Source: Burhinus oedicnemus
Lineage: Eukaryota > Chordata > Aves > Charadriiformes > Burhinidae
Assembly (NCBI GenBank): GCA_008921705.1
Contig: VFFE01006970.1
Span: 1,871,128 to 1,935,127 of the forward strand
Direction of reading: 5' to 3'
DNA length: 64,000 nt
Under the pieces are notes generated by a model that saw only the letters and a program-made list of their open reading frames with translations, had not been told where the DNA came from and did no database searches. A program made the position numbers and the translations under genes. This document shows, piece after piece, positions 60,301 to 64,000 of this stretch. The first letter of the stretch is position 1, and the number at the start of each line of letters is the position of its first letter.

Positions 60301-62519
60301 TTTCAGTGGTGCCCAGAGATAGGACAAGAGGTAATGGGCACAAACTTGACCATAGGAAGTTCCATCTAAACATGAGGAGGAACTTCTTTCCTTTGAGGGT
60401 GGCAGAGCACTGGAACAGGCTGCCCAGAGAGGTGGTGGAGTCTCCAACTCTGGAAACATTCAAAACCCACCTGGACGCCATCCTGTGCAACCTGCTTTAG
60501 GTGACCCTGCTGTGGCAGGGGGGTTGGACTAGATGATTGCCAGAGGTCCCTTCCAACCCTGGTGATTCTGTGATCTGTGTAGAGCAACACTTCAGTACAT
60601 TCAAAAATTCATTCTAAAAGCCAAAGGTAAGAAAGATAATTAAGCAAAGAAAGATGCGAGTAATCTCTTTGAGTGGGATTTTATATGCCTAACTAGCTTT
60701 AAAAGCAGCATAAACATAACATACATGTACATCTGCACCAGTCTGATTATTTACTTTTCCTTCATGTTATTTTCTGTTCATTGTAAACCTAACATCTGTT
60801 CTCAGAGACACTGCAGCTGGAAAATTGTGCTAAGACTGAGTGCCACCTCTCCTTAAAGGGGGACAATGACTATGGACTTTTAAGCAGGGAAAGTTAGGTC
60901 CCACCCTGTGTCAGAACTGAAAGAAGCAGACAATGAGTCTTTAATGTGGCACTGGCAAGACACAGGGATGAGCCCCATCCCTTCTAGAAAATACTTGACT
61001 CTGAATTTGTGGTAAAGTGGGTACCATTTATTGTTATTTTAGATACGTTATTTTCTTTGTATGAACTCTCAAAATTTTGTAGCATTACTGGTTCTGTTAC
61101 AGTTGGTGGTAACAGGTTAGCTGCCAATATTTTACTGGTTCAGGGTCACACCATGTGCTAACAGCTGTGTAGACTAACAGTGTTGTATCATACCCTCTGT
61201 TTGACATTGCTTTGAATTCTTTTTCAAAAGTGTTAAGGAAATTTGAGGATCCACAGAATTTTTCACTTCTTATTTGATAAAAGGAAAGTTTATGCACTTT
61301 GCAGATTTGGTTATATTTGTTTTCTTGCATTTGTGTGTATGATTCCTCTCATCTGTGTAAAGGAAAAGTACTCTTCAGTGTTCAGAGGTGTAAACATTTT
61401 CACCAGAGAAAGGTGTCACTACTTTTGATTAGAAATTTAAAAGAAATGAAAGAAAACCAAAACATTGTTCATTAAGAAGTAGTCAGTTTTGCAACATTCT
61501 ATAACGTTACTGCTTTGCAGGGTTCTTCATTTTCGTCTTCTATTGTGTAACAAAGGAGAATGTCCGTAAACAGTGGAGAAGGTATCTCTGTTGTGGGAAA
61601 TTCAGGCTGGCTGAAAACTCTGGTAAATATGAATTTTTTTATTTTTTTTTACTTCTGAATACTTATACCCAGTGTTAAATTCCTAGTATTTTGTAACACT
61701 TTTTAAAAAAAAAAAAAATCAATAAATCATGTTGCTGCAGTTGCAGGTCTAATGTATTATCCAAGGTACAATAAAGCTCCAAAATTATACTCTTTAAACG
61801 TGGTAGTTGATGCAATTCTTTCATGCGTACATGGTGTTGCATTAAGCTGTTAACTGCAGCTGATCTCTTCCACTGCAGTATAAAGGCATGTCTTGCAGAA
61901 GATTTTTGATCGTAGTTAGAAACTGTAAGATTTGTTCCAGCTTCTGAGTCAACTGTCGTTTTACCAGTGACTTCCACAAAAAACAAGGTGAAGCATAGTT
62001 TAAATAAAAATACCCTACAAATGATTTTATTTATTTTGTTATTCAGTAGTTGACTTCTCATAAAGCTATATATTTGTCATACACTTTAACTTAGAGGATC
62101 AACTGTACTTCAGTTATCTGGTCTGCAGTCGTAAAACTATGACAGTTGGCTGCTTGTATTTAAAAAGGGCCAAGAGAAAAAGGAACTAGATTTAAATAAT
62201 TTTAAACATCAAGAATCATGAAATTCTTAGAATACCATTCTGTCTAGAATACTGTGAGGAGAGTGGGTAGAGCCTTGTTTTTGTTTTAATTCAGTTGCAT
62301 CATTAACTGTGTTTTTATATTTTGCTTGTATGAGTTGTGCTATTTTCTGTAACGTATCTATTGCAGACTGGAGTAGAACTGCTACTAATGGTTTAAAGAA
62401 GCAGACTGTAAATCAAGGAGTATCCAGTTCTTCCAATTCCTTACAATCAAACAGTAACTCCACTAACTCTACAACATTGCTGATGAATAATGATTACTCA
62501 GTGCATGCGAATGGAAATG
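18228..62519 (+). CDS. ADGRG2: Adhesion GPCR G2 with pentraxin domain (spliced gene)
   Basis: This is the span of the recognised coding exons. The product is a cell-surface adhesion G-protein-coupled receptor. In mammals it is strongly expressed in the male efferent ducts and epididymis, where it affects fluid reabsorption. Identification rests on the seven-helix part, the GPS and the tail, which closely match human ADGRG2 as I know it. Predicted layout: signal peptide 1-37, pentraxin 40-245, Thr/Ser linker 246-327, small Cys-containing domain 328-447, mucin-like stalk 448-693, GAIN 694-953 with cleavage between T947 and S948, seven helices about 960-1235, then the tail. All 27 exons join in phase, with GT-AG borders except one GC donor at 38770. 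I found no frameshift or stop. At about 1,294 codons to 62519 it is longer than the human protein (about 1,017 residues), mainly because of the pentraxin exon and the longer stalk. Confidence 0.95.
18346..24105. other. Intron between signal-peptide and pentraxin exons
   Basis: About 5.8 kb with no exon I can support. The open frames at 19941, 21578, 22490 and 23433 lack paired splice sites or domains. At 20750-20880 there is a short, less AT-rich patch that I cannot identify. Confidence 0.5.
24106..24723 (+). CDS. ADGRG2: ADGRG2 pentraxin (PTX) domain exon
   Basis: The acceptor CTTTATTTAG ends at 24105 and the donor CCATGTG/GTAAGT follows 24723; both ends are phase 1. The 618 bases encode residues 40-245, a complete pentraxin/laminin-G-like fold. 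Visible marks are the pentraxin signature HICIQWKS (141-148, family pattern HxCxxWxS), the two core cysteines C77 and C143, spaced as in the family disulfide, strand motifs KLRIWLFG and [10 protein letters not shown], and [14 protein letters not shown] near the end. N-glycosylation sequons occur at NTT, NGT and NKT. Human ADGRG2 as I know it lacks this domain, while ADGRG4 and ADGRG6 carry one. The flanking phases allow the exon to be skipped without changing frame. Confidence 0.92.
24724..33327. other. Long intron, first part
   Basis: No further exon found. It contains a short CR1 fragment (24917-25118) and otherwise unremarkable AT-rich DNA. Open frames at 28269-28645 and 31133-31453 exist on one or both strands but carry no domain. 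Very small exons of the kind found later at 35605-41797 could be hidden here and cannot be excluded by eye. Confidence 0.45.
24917..25118 (-). repeat. CR1 fragment, 3' end only
   Basis: About 200 bases of the CR1 3' end on the minus strand: the CACAGAATCACAGGGGTTGG start, the GTCCAACCCCCCTGCCAGAG block, and the end of the ORF2 reading frame. It belongs to the same subfamily as the copies at 12004 and 59177, but is heavily 5'-truncated. Confidence 0.92.
33328..33840 (-). mobile_element. ERV-L-like gag fragment (minus strand)
   Basis: On the minus strand, two overlapping frames (33566-33808 and 33328-33603) read as Gag-like sequence of an ERV-L type endogenous retrovirus. A Trp/Cys-rich N-terminal part ([15 protein letters not shown]) is followed by an acidic spacer and the segment [15 protein letters not shown]...[11 protein letters not shown]. 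The two frames do not join without a frameshift, so it is broken. It is part of a scrambled cluster with the next three entries: its orientation is opposite to the gag-like piece at 34085, and it lies downstream of the pol piece in minus-strand order, where a provirus would have gag first. No LTR pair is recognised. Confidence 0.7.
33979..34042 (+). other. tRNA-Gln-like stretch beside a 12-bp palindrome; possible retroviral primer-binding site
   Basis: From 33995 the + strand reads TGGAGGTCCCACAGAG and continues to about 34042 as the reverse complement of the 3' two thirds of tRNA-Gln(CTG), including the CCA end (TGG) and the anticodon arm. A retroviral primer-binding site starts TGG and complements the tRNA 3' end for about 18 bases; here the match runs to nearly 50. 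Directly before it, 33979-33990 (CCAACCGGTTGG) is a perfect palindrome. The 5' third of a tRNA is not recognisable, so this is not a working tRNA gene. It may be an extended primer-binding site or a tRNA-derived insertion. Confidence 0.6.
34085..34395 (+). mobile_element. ERV-L-like gag fragment (plus strand)
   Basis: On the + strand, after the tRNA-Gln-like stretch, a frame contains [20 protein letters not shown] and further ERV-L Gag-like sequence, including a Met-Trp motif and a Gln/Leu-rich stretch. An in-frame stop interrupts it near 34238, and it runs out at about 34400. It corresponds to a more C-terminal part of Gag than the minus-strand piece at 33328-33840, so the element has been cut and inverted internally. 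Confidence 0.6.
34500..34985 (-). mobile_element. ERV-L-like pol fragment: RNase H end and integrase start
   Basis: On the minus strand, from 34985 down, the translation reads as the end of RNase H and the beginning of integrase of an ERV-L element: a [15 protein letters not shown] motif, an LHW motif, an FLAQW motif, [20 protein letters not shown] and, after a break, a degraded [12 protein letters not shown] catalytic strand near 34600. Several stops and frameshifts are present, so it is not functional. No LTR was found beyond it toward 35600. Confidence 0.75.
34986..35604. other. Intron DNA with AT/TG microsatellite
   Basis: No exon is present. A mixed (GT)n(AT)n run lies at about 35524-35552. 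The stretch ends in the acceptor TTCCTTTGTAG of the next exon. Confidence 0.5.
35605..35646 (+). CDS. ADGRG2: ADGRG2 microexon, 42 bases
   Basis: The acceptor CTTCCTTTGTAG and donor AACAG/GTATAT bound 42 bases, phase 1 to phase 1, encoding residues 246-259 ([14 protein letters not shown]). Thr-rich linker between the pentraxin domain and the later Cys-containing domain. The following intron, 35647-36983, holds nothing I recognise. Confidence 0.7.
36984..37022 (+). CDS. ADGRG2: ADGRG2 microexon, 39 bases
   Basis: The acceptor ends CAAAAG at 36983, after a T-rich tract, and the donor is TTTCTG/GTAAGA. Phase 1 to phase 1, residues 260-272 ([13 protein letters not shown]). It keeps the Ser/Thr/Ala linker character. 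The intron 37023-38724 contains a CA/CG-rich stretch near 37415-37445 and a T-rich pseudo-acceptor at 38280, but no convincing exon. Confidence 0.65.
38725..38769 (+). CDS. ADGRG2: ADGRG2 microexon, 45 bases, with GC splice donor
   Basis: The acceptor TTTTTTTTTTCCAG ends at 38724. The frame-keeping end is TTCAG/GCAAGA at 38769, a GC donor that otherwise fits the consensus well; no GT in the right phase is near. Residues 273-287 ([15 protein letters not shown]), phase 1 to phase 1. If the GC donor is not used, the exon would be skipped or be a decayed relic. Confidence 0.55.
38877..38909 (+). CDS. ADGRG2: ADGRG2 microexon, 33 bases
   Basis: The acceptor TTTTTTTCTTCAG and donor CTGCAG/GTGAGA bound 33 bases, phase 1 to phase 1, residues 288-298 ([11 protein letters not shown]). 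It lies only about 107 bases after the preceding microexon. The intron to 39816 holds nothing recognisable. Confidence 0.7.
39817..39858 (+). CDS. ADGRG2: ADGRG2 microexon, 42 bases
   Basis: The acceptor TTTTTTTTTTAACAG and donor ACCAG/GTAGGA bound 42 bases, phase 1 to phase 1, residues 299-312 ([14 protein letters not shown]), with one N-glycosylation sequon (NIT). The following intron to 41749 contains one more possible microexon, at 41138. Confidence 0.72.
41138..41194 (+). other. ADGRG2: Possible additional ADGRG2 microexon, 57 bases
   Basis: The acceptor TTTTATACAACAG ends at 41137 and the donor TCTAG/GTAGTA follows 41194. The 57 bases stay open in the shared phase 1 to phase 1 frame ([19 protein letters not shown]). 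Length and phase fit the run of microexons around it, but the hydrophobic end does not resemble the Thr/Ser linker, so this may be chance. Confidence 0.25.
41750..41797 (+). CDS. ADGRG2: ADGRG2 exon, 48 or 45 bases, tandem acceptor
   Basis: The acceptor region reads CTATAGCAG, a NAGNAG tandem acceptor: cutting after 41749 gives 48 bases, cutting after 41752 gives 45. Both keep phase 1 and differ by one residue. The donor is TTTCAG/GTTAGT. It encodes (A)[15 protein letters not shown], residues up to 327. The CNVTPVC pattern matches the CNLSSIC stretch of human ADGRG2 as I remember it, which ties the microexon chain to the conserved part of the gene. Confidence 0.82.
41898..41965 (+). CDS. ADGRG2: ADGRG2 exon, start of small extracellular domain
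   Basis: The acceptor TTTTGGTTTTAG and donor GAAATA/GTAAGT bound 68 bases, phase 1 to phase 0, residues 328-350 ([23 protein letters not shown]). It aligns in position with the start of a SEA-like segment of human ADGRG2. The intron to 43589 includes a (CT)n run near 42131-42146 and a run of twelve G at 42632-42643. Confidence 0.82.
42632..42643 (+). repeat. Run of twelve G
   Basis: Twelve consecutive G in an AT-rich intron. A likely polymorphic mononucleotide repeat. Confidence 0.9.
43590..43663 (+). CDS. ADGRG2: ADGRG2 exon in small extracellular domain
   Basis: The acceptor GTTTCTAACAG and donor TTGAG/GTAAGC bound 74 bases, phase 0 to phase 2, residues 351-374 ([20 protein letters not shown] and on). 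It has an N-glycosylation sequon (NIT). The next intron contains the trinucleotide array at 43952-44020. Confidence 0.85.
43952..44020 (+). repeat. Interrupted AAT/AGT trinucleotide array
   Basis: About 23 trinucleotide units made of ATA/GTA steps (TAATAGTAG patterns) in an intron. An unstable-looking microsatellite. Confidence 0.85.
44698..44737 (+). CDS. ADGRG2: ADGRG2 exon, 40 bases
   Basis: The acceptor ATTTTACAG and donor GTGAG/GTAAGA bound 40 bases, phase 2 to phase 0, residues 375-388 ([14 protein letters not shown]). This closely matches the ELNKTLQTLSE stretch of human ADGRG2 as I know it, including the sequon NKT. Confidence 0.9.
44869..44903 (+). CDS. ADGRG2: ADGRG2 exon, 35 bases
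   Basis: The acceptor TTGTCATTACAG and donor CCAGAG/GTTTGT bound 35 bases, phase 0 to phase 2, residues 389-399 ([11 protein letters not shown]). It contains one of the conserved cysteines. The donor is weaker than its neighbours (GTTTGT), so inclusion may vary. The intron 44904-46275 shows nothing of note. Confidence 0.82.
46276..46358 (+). CDS. ADGRG2: ADGRG2 exon in small extracellular domain
   Basis: The acceptor TCATTATAG and donor AAGTTC/GTAAGT bound 83 bases, phase 2 to phase 1, residues 400-427 ([20 protein letters not shown] and on). It corresponds to the NCTFTIKL stretch of human ADGRG2 and includes the sequon NIS. The intron 46359-47023 shows nothing of note. Confidence 0.87.
47024..47084 (+). 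CDS. ADGRG2: ADGRG2 exon with CCCS motif
   Basis: The acceptor TCATCTCAG and donor ATGTA/GTGAGT bound 61 bases, phase 1 to phase 2, residues 428-447 ([20 protein letters not shown]). The CCCS...C...EEL pattern is shared with human ADGRG2 as I know it and ends the Cys-containing domain before the mucin-like stalk. The donor splits a Tyr codon (TA + T). Confidence 0.9.
47220..47302 (-). promoter_or_regulatory. Polypyrimidine tract with G-quadruplex-type minus strand
   Basis: About 80 bases of almost pure C/T. On the minus strand, 47271-47302 gives four G runs of at least four bases with short loops, the classic quadruplex pattern. It lies in the intron about 300 bases before the mucin-like exon. 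A role in splicing or transcription pausing is only a guess. Confidence 0.6.
47596..48332 (+). CDS. ADGRG2: ADGRG2 mucin-like stalk exon
   Basis: The acceptor TTTTTTTTTTACAG and donor GCACAG/GTAAAT bound 737 bases, phase 2 to phase 1, residues 448-693. The product is dominated by Thr, Ser and Pro, with no Cys and few charged residues. Sequons include NAT, NIT, NHS and NGS. This is a dense O-glycosylation stalk. Weakly repeated phrases ([22 protein letters not shown]) suggest growth by internal duplication. The coding strand is C/T-rich with few G. Human ADGRG2 has a shorter Pro/Ser-rich stalk in the same place. Confidence 0.92.
48333..49131. other. Intron, nothing recognised
   Basis: AT-rich DNA without exon, repeat family or RNA gene. 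It ends in the acceptor TCTTTTGTCACAG. Confidence 0.6.
49132..49330 (+). CDS. ADGRG2: ADGRG2 GAIN domain exon 1
   Basis: The acceptor TTTTGTCACAG and donor TAACAG/GTAGGA bound 199 bases, phase 1 to phase 2, residues 694-759. After a Thr-rich lead it carries helices of GAIN subdomain A ([20 protein letters not shown], then [13 protein letters not shown]). The layout matches the human protein (ISDLENQVLQMEKAL region). Confidence 0.9.
49671..49827 (+). CDS. ADGRG2: ADGRG2 GAIN domain exon 2
   Basis: The acceptor TTTTTCTTAACAG and donor CTCCAG/GTTAAA bound 157 bases, phase 2 to phase 0, residues 760-812. It encodes [14 protein letters not shown], then [13 protein letters not shown] and [10 protein letters not shown], all close to human ADGRG2 and typical of the GAIN beta-strands. 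It has one sequon (NFS). Confidence 0.93.
49828..51926. other. Intron holding the hAT-like element
   Basis: About 2.1 kb. Apart from the element at 50792-51082, it shows no exon or named repeat. Confidence 0.6.
50792..51082. mobile_element. Short non-autonomous hAT-like DNA transposon
   Basis: A 291-base block starts CGGTGATCTCCAAAC and ends GTTTGGAGACCATTG, imperfect terminal inverted repeats matching at 12 of 15 positions. It is flanked by GGCTGAAC on the left and GTCTAAAC on the right, a degraded 8-base target duplication (6 of 8 match), as hAT elements make. The ends resemble Charlie-type hAT termini (CAGTGGTCTCCAAAC-like). The inside is AT-rich with no coding capacity, so it is an internally deleted element. 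Confidence 0.7.
51927..52076 (+). CDS. ADGRG2: ADGRG2 GAIN domain exon 3
   Basis: The acceptor TTTATTTTTCAG and donor TTCCAG/GTATCT bound 150 bases, phase 0 to phase 0, residues 813-862. It encodes [20 protein letters not shown] and [14 protein letters not shown], matching human ADGRG2 in nearly every position I remember. Confidence 0.95.
52302..52424 (+). CDS. ADGRG2: ADGRG2 GAIN domain exon 4
   Basis: The acceptor TTGTTGTTCCAG and donor AATCAG/GTATGA bound 123 bases, phase 0 to phase 0, residues 863-903. It encodes [19 protein letters not shown] and [13 protein letters not shown], strongly conserved GAIN subdomain B strands with sequons NLT and NVT. The intron to 53577 holds nothing recognisable. 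Confidence 0.95.
53578..53623 (+). CDS. ADGRG2: ADGRG2 GAIN/GPS exon 5
   Basis: The acceptor TCCCAAACAG and donor AAAATG/GTAAGT bound 46 bases, phase 0 to phase 1, residues 904-918 ([15 protein letters not shown]). It carries the first conserved GPS cysteine and the Cys-x-x-Trp motif (CVFWD). Confidence 0.95.
53661..54647 (-). repeat. CR1 LINE filling the intron inside the GPS
   Basis: About 990 bases of CR1 on the minus strand. The frame at 53771-54640 is open for 289 codons of the reverse transcriptase end ([13 protein letters not shown], then [20 protein letters not shown]), with the family FADD motif changed to FAND. The octamer 3' end is at about 53661. It takes up about nine tenths of the intron between the two exons that encode the GPS. 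It is antisense to the gene. Confidence 0.95.
54713..54816 (+). CDS. ADGRG2: ADGRG2 GPS cleavage-site exon
   Basis: The acceptor CTCTTTAACAG and donor TTGATG/GTAATT bound 104 bases, phase 1 to phase 0, residues 919-953. It encodes [10 protein letters not shown]...[13 protein letters not shown]. The HLT/S triplet at 945-948 is the canonical GAIN autoproteolysis site (cut between T947 and S948), and the two Trp and four Cys of the GPS are complete across this and the previous exon. The tethered agonist (Stachel) would start SFAVLMNLYG. Everything needed for self-cleavage appears intact. Confidence 0.96.
55153..55228 (-). repeat. Short CR1-type 3' end fragment
   Basis: About 75 bases: AATCATAGAATATCTCAAGTTGG, then GAGTCCAACTCCCTGCTCC. 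This is the terminal part of a different CR1 subfamily, antisense to the gene, with no coding part left. Confidence 0.8.
55399..55523 (+). CDS. ADGRG2: ADGRG2 exon: Stachel end and helix 1
   Basis: The acceptor TTCTTTTTTAG and donor CTTTGA/GTAAGT bound 125 bases, phase 0 to phase 2, residues 954-994. After the short extracellular lead ([12 protein letters not shown]) comes transmembrane helix 1: [20 protein letters not shown]. Very close to human. The intron to 56357 contains an (AT)n run near 56265-56279. Confidence 0.95.
56358..56626 (+). CDS. ADGRG2: ADGRG2 exon: helices 2 to 4
   Basis: The acceptor TTCACTTTTTTAG and donor TTGGG/GTATGT bound 269 bases, phase 2 to phase 1, residues 995-1084. 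It encodes intracellular loop 1 (KIRRDYPSK), helix 2 ([20 protein letters not shown]), the loop with the conserved Cys (GLC), helix 3 ([20 protein letters not shown]) and the start of helix 4 ([11 protein letters not shown]). Nearly identical to human as I recall it. Class B2 features, including the [10 protein letters not shown] stretch, are intact. Confidence 0.97.
56627..57454. other. Intron, nothing recognised
   Basis: AT-rich intron. Open frames at 56585-57109 run on from, or lie beside, the exon but are not conserved. Confidence 0.6.
57455..57554 (+). CDS. ADGRG2: ADGRG2 exon: helix 4 end and extracellular loop 2
   Basis: The acceptor AATATTTTAG and donor GAATT/GTGAGT bound 100 bases, phase 1 to phase 2, residues 1085-1117. 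It encodes [20 protein letters not shown] and [14 protein letters not shown], the end of helix 4 and most of loop 2. The next exon starts at the conserved Cys-Trp. Loop 2 is less conserved than the helices. Confidence 0.93.
57853..58127 (+). CDS. ADGRG2: ADGRG2 exon: helices 5 to 7
   Basis: The acceptor TTCTGTTCTAG and donor TGCAAG/GTAAGT bound 275 bases, phase 2 to phase 1, residues 1118-1209. It encodes the loop-2 Cys (FCWI), helix 5 ([20 protein letters not shown]), loop 3 ([20 protein letters not shown]), helix 6 ([17 protein letters not shown]) and the start of helix 7 ([10 protein letters not shown]). Loop 3 matches human letter for letter as I recall it. Extracellular loop 3 (TVNEVFT) looks about three residues shorter than in human. 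Confidence 0.96.
58128..61520. other. Intron with a long sense CR1
   Basis: About 3.4 kb. Besides the CR1 at 59177-60578, nothing is recognised. Confidence 0.6.
59177..60578 (+). repeat. CR1 LINE, long copy in sense orientation
   Basis: About 1.4 kb of CR1 on the + strand. The frame at 59261-60160 is open for 299 codons of reverse transcriptase: [52 protein letters not shown] and the catalytic FADDTKL. After a frameshift near 60030, the end continues at 60057-60500. The 3' end has GATTCTGTGATCTGTG octamers. It is 5'-truncated and frameshifted, so not functional. Its close twin is the minus-strand copy at 12004-13500. Confidence 0.96.
61521..61622 (+). CDS. ADGRG2: ADGRG2 exon: helix 7 end and helix 8
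   Basis: The acceptor TGCTTTGCAG and donor ACTCTG/GTAAAT bound 102 bases, phase 1 to phase 1, residues 1210-1243. It encodes [20 protein letters not shown] and [14 protein letters not shown]. The Cys pair after helix 8 is a likely palmitoylation site. Nearly identical to human. The intron to 62366 shows nothing recognisable; a minus-strand frame at 61675-62061 has no known domain. Confidence 0.96.
62367..62519 (+). CDS. ADGRG2: ADGRG2 cytoplasmic tail exon
   Basis: The acceptor ATCTATTGCAG and donor AAATG/GTATGT bound 153 bases, phase 1 to phase 1, residues 1244-1294. The Ser/Asn-rich tail ([20 protein letters not shown], then [11 protein letters not shown]) is close to human ADGRG2 and is the clearest proof of identity. 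If the donor is not used, the frame stops at 62537-62539 after GMYNAK, a possible short alternative end. Confidence 0.97.
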
Positions 62520-63193
62520 GTATGTATAATGCAAAATAGTATTTCTCAAGTTGGTTTTTTTTCTTGTCTTAAAACAGAAGTGCTATGCTCTTTCATGCTT
62601 ATGTAAAATGAAGTGCTGACAAAATATTATTAGTAAGTATAGAGTCAGAATATTTCAGGATGTCCTCACAAATGTTTTAGGGGACTATATAGACAAAGTT
62701 TTAAAATATCCATTTCTCCTGCTCAGTGGGAACTCTTGATTTATATATCAAATACTAGGTAATACTCGTTATTAGAGCAATTACTTACCAGAAGCTGCCG
62801 GGAACACTTTTCTTGTCACCTGAATATATGACAATAAATTTCAAGCATGTTTTAAAACAGTTCATATTTTAAACCTTATTAAAACAAACATTGCCTGGAG
62901 AAGAACAAAATATAGAATAATAATAGAGCTTGAAAGTATGAAAGAAATCATGTAGGAAGTAATATGAGGAAAAACATTAATAGAATGCTCACATGGAAGC
63001 TGCTTATGAGAGGAGAAGTAAGAGAAAATGGAGACTAACTTACAAAATCACCTCAGTGAACAGCACAGCTGAAAGGGCTGCTTCACTGTTGGCTGCAGAG
63101 TAAGTATTGAAACTGAATTTCTCTATAGCTCTTTATTTCCCCTGTGGGTTTTTAAGGATGTTTTTGCCTAACAGTAATCTATCTTTGTTGCAG
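62520..63193. other. Intron, nothing recognised
   Basis: AT-rich DNA with no exon, repeat family or RNA gene seen. It ends in the acceptor CTTTGTTGCAG. Confidence 0.5.
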
Positions 63194-63357
63194 GAAACAA
63201 TTCTTCAGAAGTAAAATTCTCTATGCTTCCTGTTCTAACTCAGTACTGTCCTCTGAACTGTTACCCTCTGTTCTGTTCCCAAGAAGTTGAAATGCAGGTG
63301 TATGTAGCACTCCAATCAATTTCACTTGCAAATTGGTGTGGCTTATTTGTATGTTGA
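63194..63357 (+). CDS. ADGRG2: Probable last ADGRG2 exon (C-terminal end)
   Basis: The acceptor TATCTTTGTTGCAG ends at 63193 and continues the frame in phase 1: GNNSSEVKFSMLPVL... Reading on reaches a TGA at 63355-63357, giving about 1,348 residues in total. The first residues recall the human tail after the same exon (GNAS...VSFS), but the rest does not match the human end as I know it. A possible donor at 63298 (ATGCAG/GTGTAT) would end a coding exon in phase 0 at 63297, with the true last exon beyond the window. Which is right cannot be decided here. Confidence 0.4.
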
Positions 63358-64000
63358 GAAAACTAGATAATGAACCTCCACTGAATATACTAATTAAAAA
63401 ATTATCTTTTTGCAGTGGACATAATCTAGTTTTTCACACTTCTTTTTTTTATTTTGGGTATTTTTCCCAACTGATCAAGAGTTGAGGCTAAGAAGTCACA
63501 CCACCAGCTAGATTGTTTAGTATGAAGTTGTAGAACATGCTCACAGAGACTGTGTCGTCCTCGTCTCCTGGCATACGCTGTCAGAAGACAGCAGGTAATC
63601 AGTGGGATTATCTCAGCAGATAATCTCTCAGATGTACAGAGTAAAAGCTATGGAATTCGTATGTGCTGCACCCCTAATAGGTTACTGTCCATTTGGATGT
63701 ATTAGCTGCATATTGTAAAGAAATCACAACACTTCAGGAAATGGTATTTGGACATGCCCTGAACAGCTTTCCAAATTGAGCTTTTAAAATTAGTTCCTTT
63801 TTCTTTTTGTGATTCCTTTAGAAAACCTCTCTGGATACCACACAATGCAATAATCAACATACTTTGTATCTAACAGGTCAGTTGAGAACTAGAATCCAGT
63901 AACTCCCACTGTCATCAAATACAAAGCAAGGCAATATTTTTAGGTAGAAGTAATATCTTTCAAAGAGTGAGAAGTTTTCAGGCACAAACACCTGTGTGTC
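63358..64000. other. 3' flank, untranslated region or intron
   Basis: No further exon recognised before the window ends. If the previous entry is the last exon, this would contain 3' untranslated sequence; I did not find a clear polyadenylation signal. Confidence 0.35.

Overview
The window looks like bird nuclear DNA. It is AT-rich, intron-dominated vertebrate sequence carrying six CR1 retrotransposon copies (3' ends built of ATTCTRTG-like octamers), an ERV-L-type retroviral remnant and one short DNA-transposon-like element. One protein-coding gene fills most of it, on the + strand.

The gene is recognised as ADGRG2 (GPR64/HE6), an adhesion G-protein-coupled receptor. The seven-transmembrane part and the C-terminal tail (for example [20 protein letters not shown]) are nearly the human protein as I remember it. 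I could place 27 coding exons with matching splice phases from the ATG at 18228 to 62519, about 1,294 codons, plus a probable last exon at 63194. The order is: signal peptide (18228-18345), a whole pentraxin domain in one exon (24106-24723), a run of very small Thr/Ser-rich exons (35605-41797), a small Cys-containing domain ending in a CCCS motif (41898-47084), one large mucin-like Thr/Ser/Pro exon (47596-48332), the GAIN domain with its HLT/S autoproteolysis site (49132-54816), seven helices (55399-61622) and the cytoplasmic tail (62367 onward). Human ADGRG2, as I know it, has no pentraxin domain and a shorter mucin-like stalk. This copy is therefore larger and shows the architecture otherwise known from its relatives ADGRG4 and ADGRG6.

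Region by region: 1-4380 is upstream DNA with one CR1 copy. 4380-5400 is a GC-rich, CpG-dense promoter island with a plausible first splice donor at 4789. 5400-18226 is 5' intron DNA with one candidate untranslated exon (7636) and a long CR1 copy. 18227-62519 is the body of the gene. Its introns hold four more CR1 copies, a scrambled ERV-L fragment (33328-34985) with a tRNA-Gln-like stretch, and a hAT-like element (50792-51082). 62520-64000 holds the probable 3' end of the reading frame. No functional RNA gene, CRISPR array or second host gene was seen. Residue numbers below follow the predicted protein, using the shorter form at the 41750/41753 acceptor.
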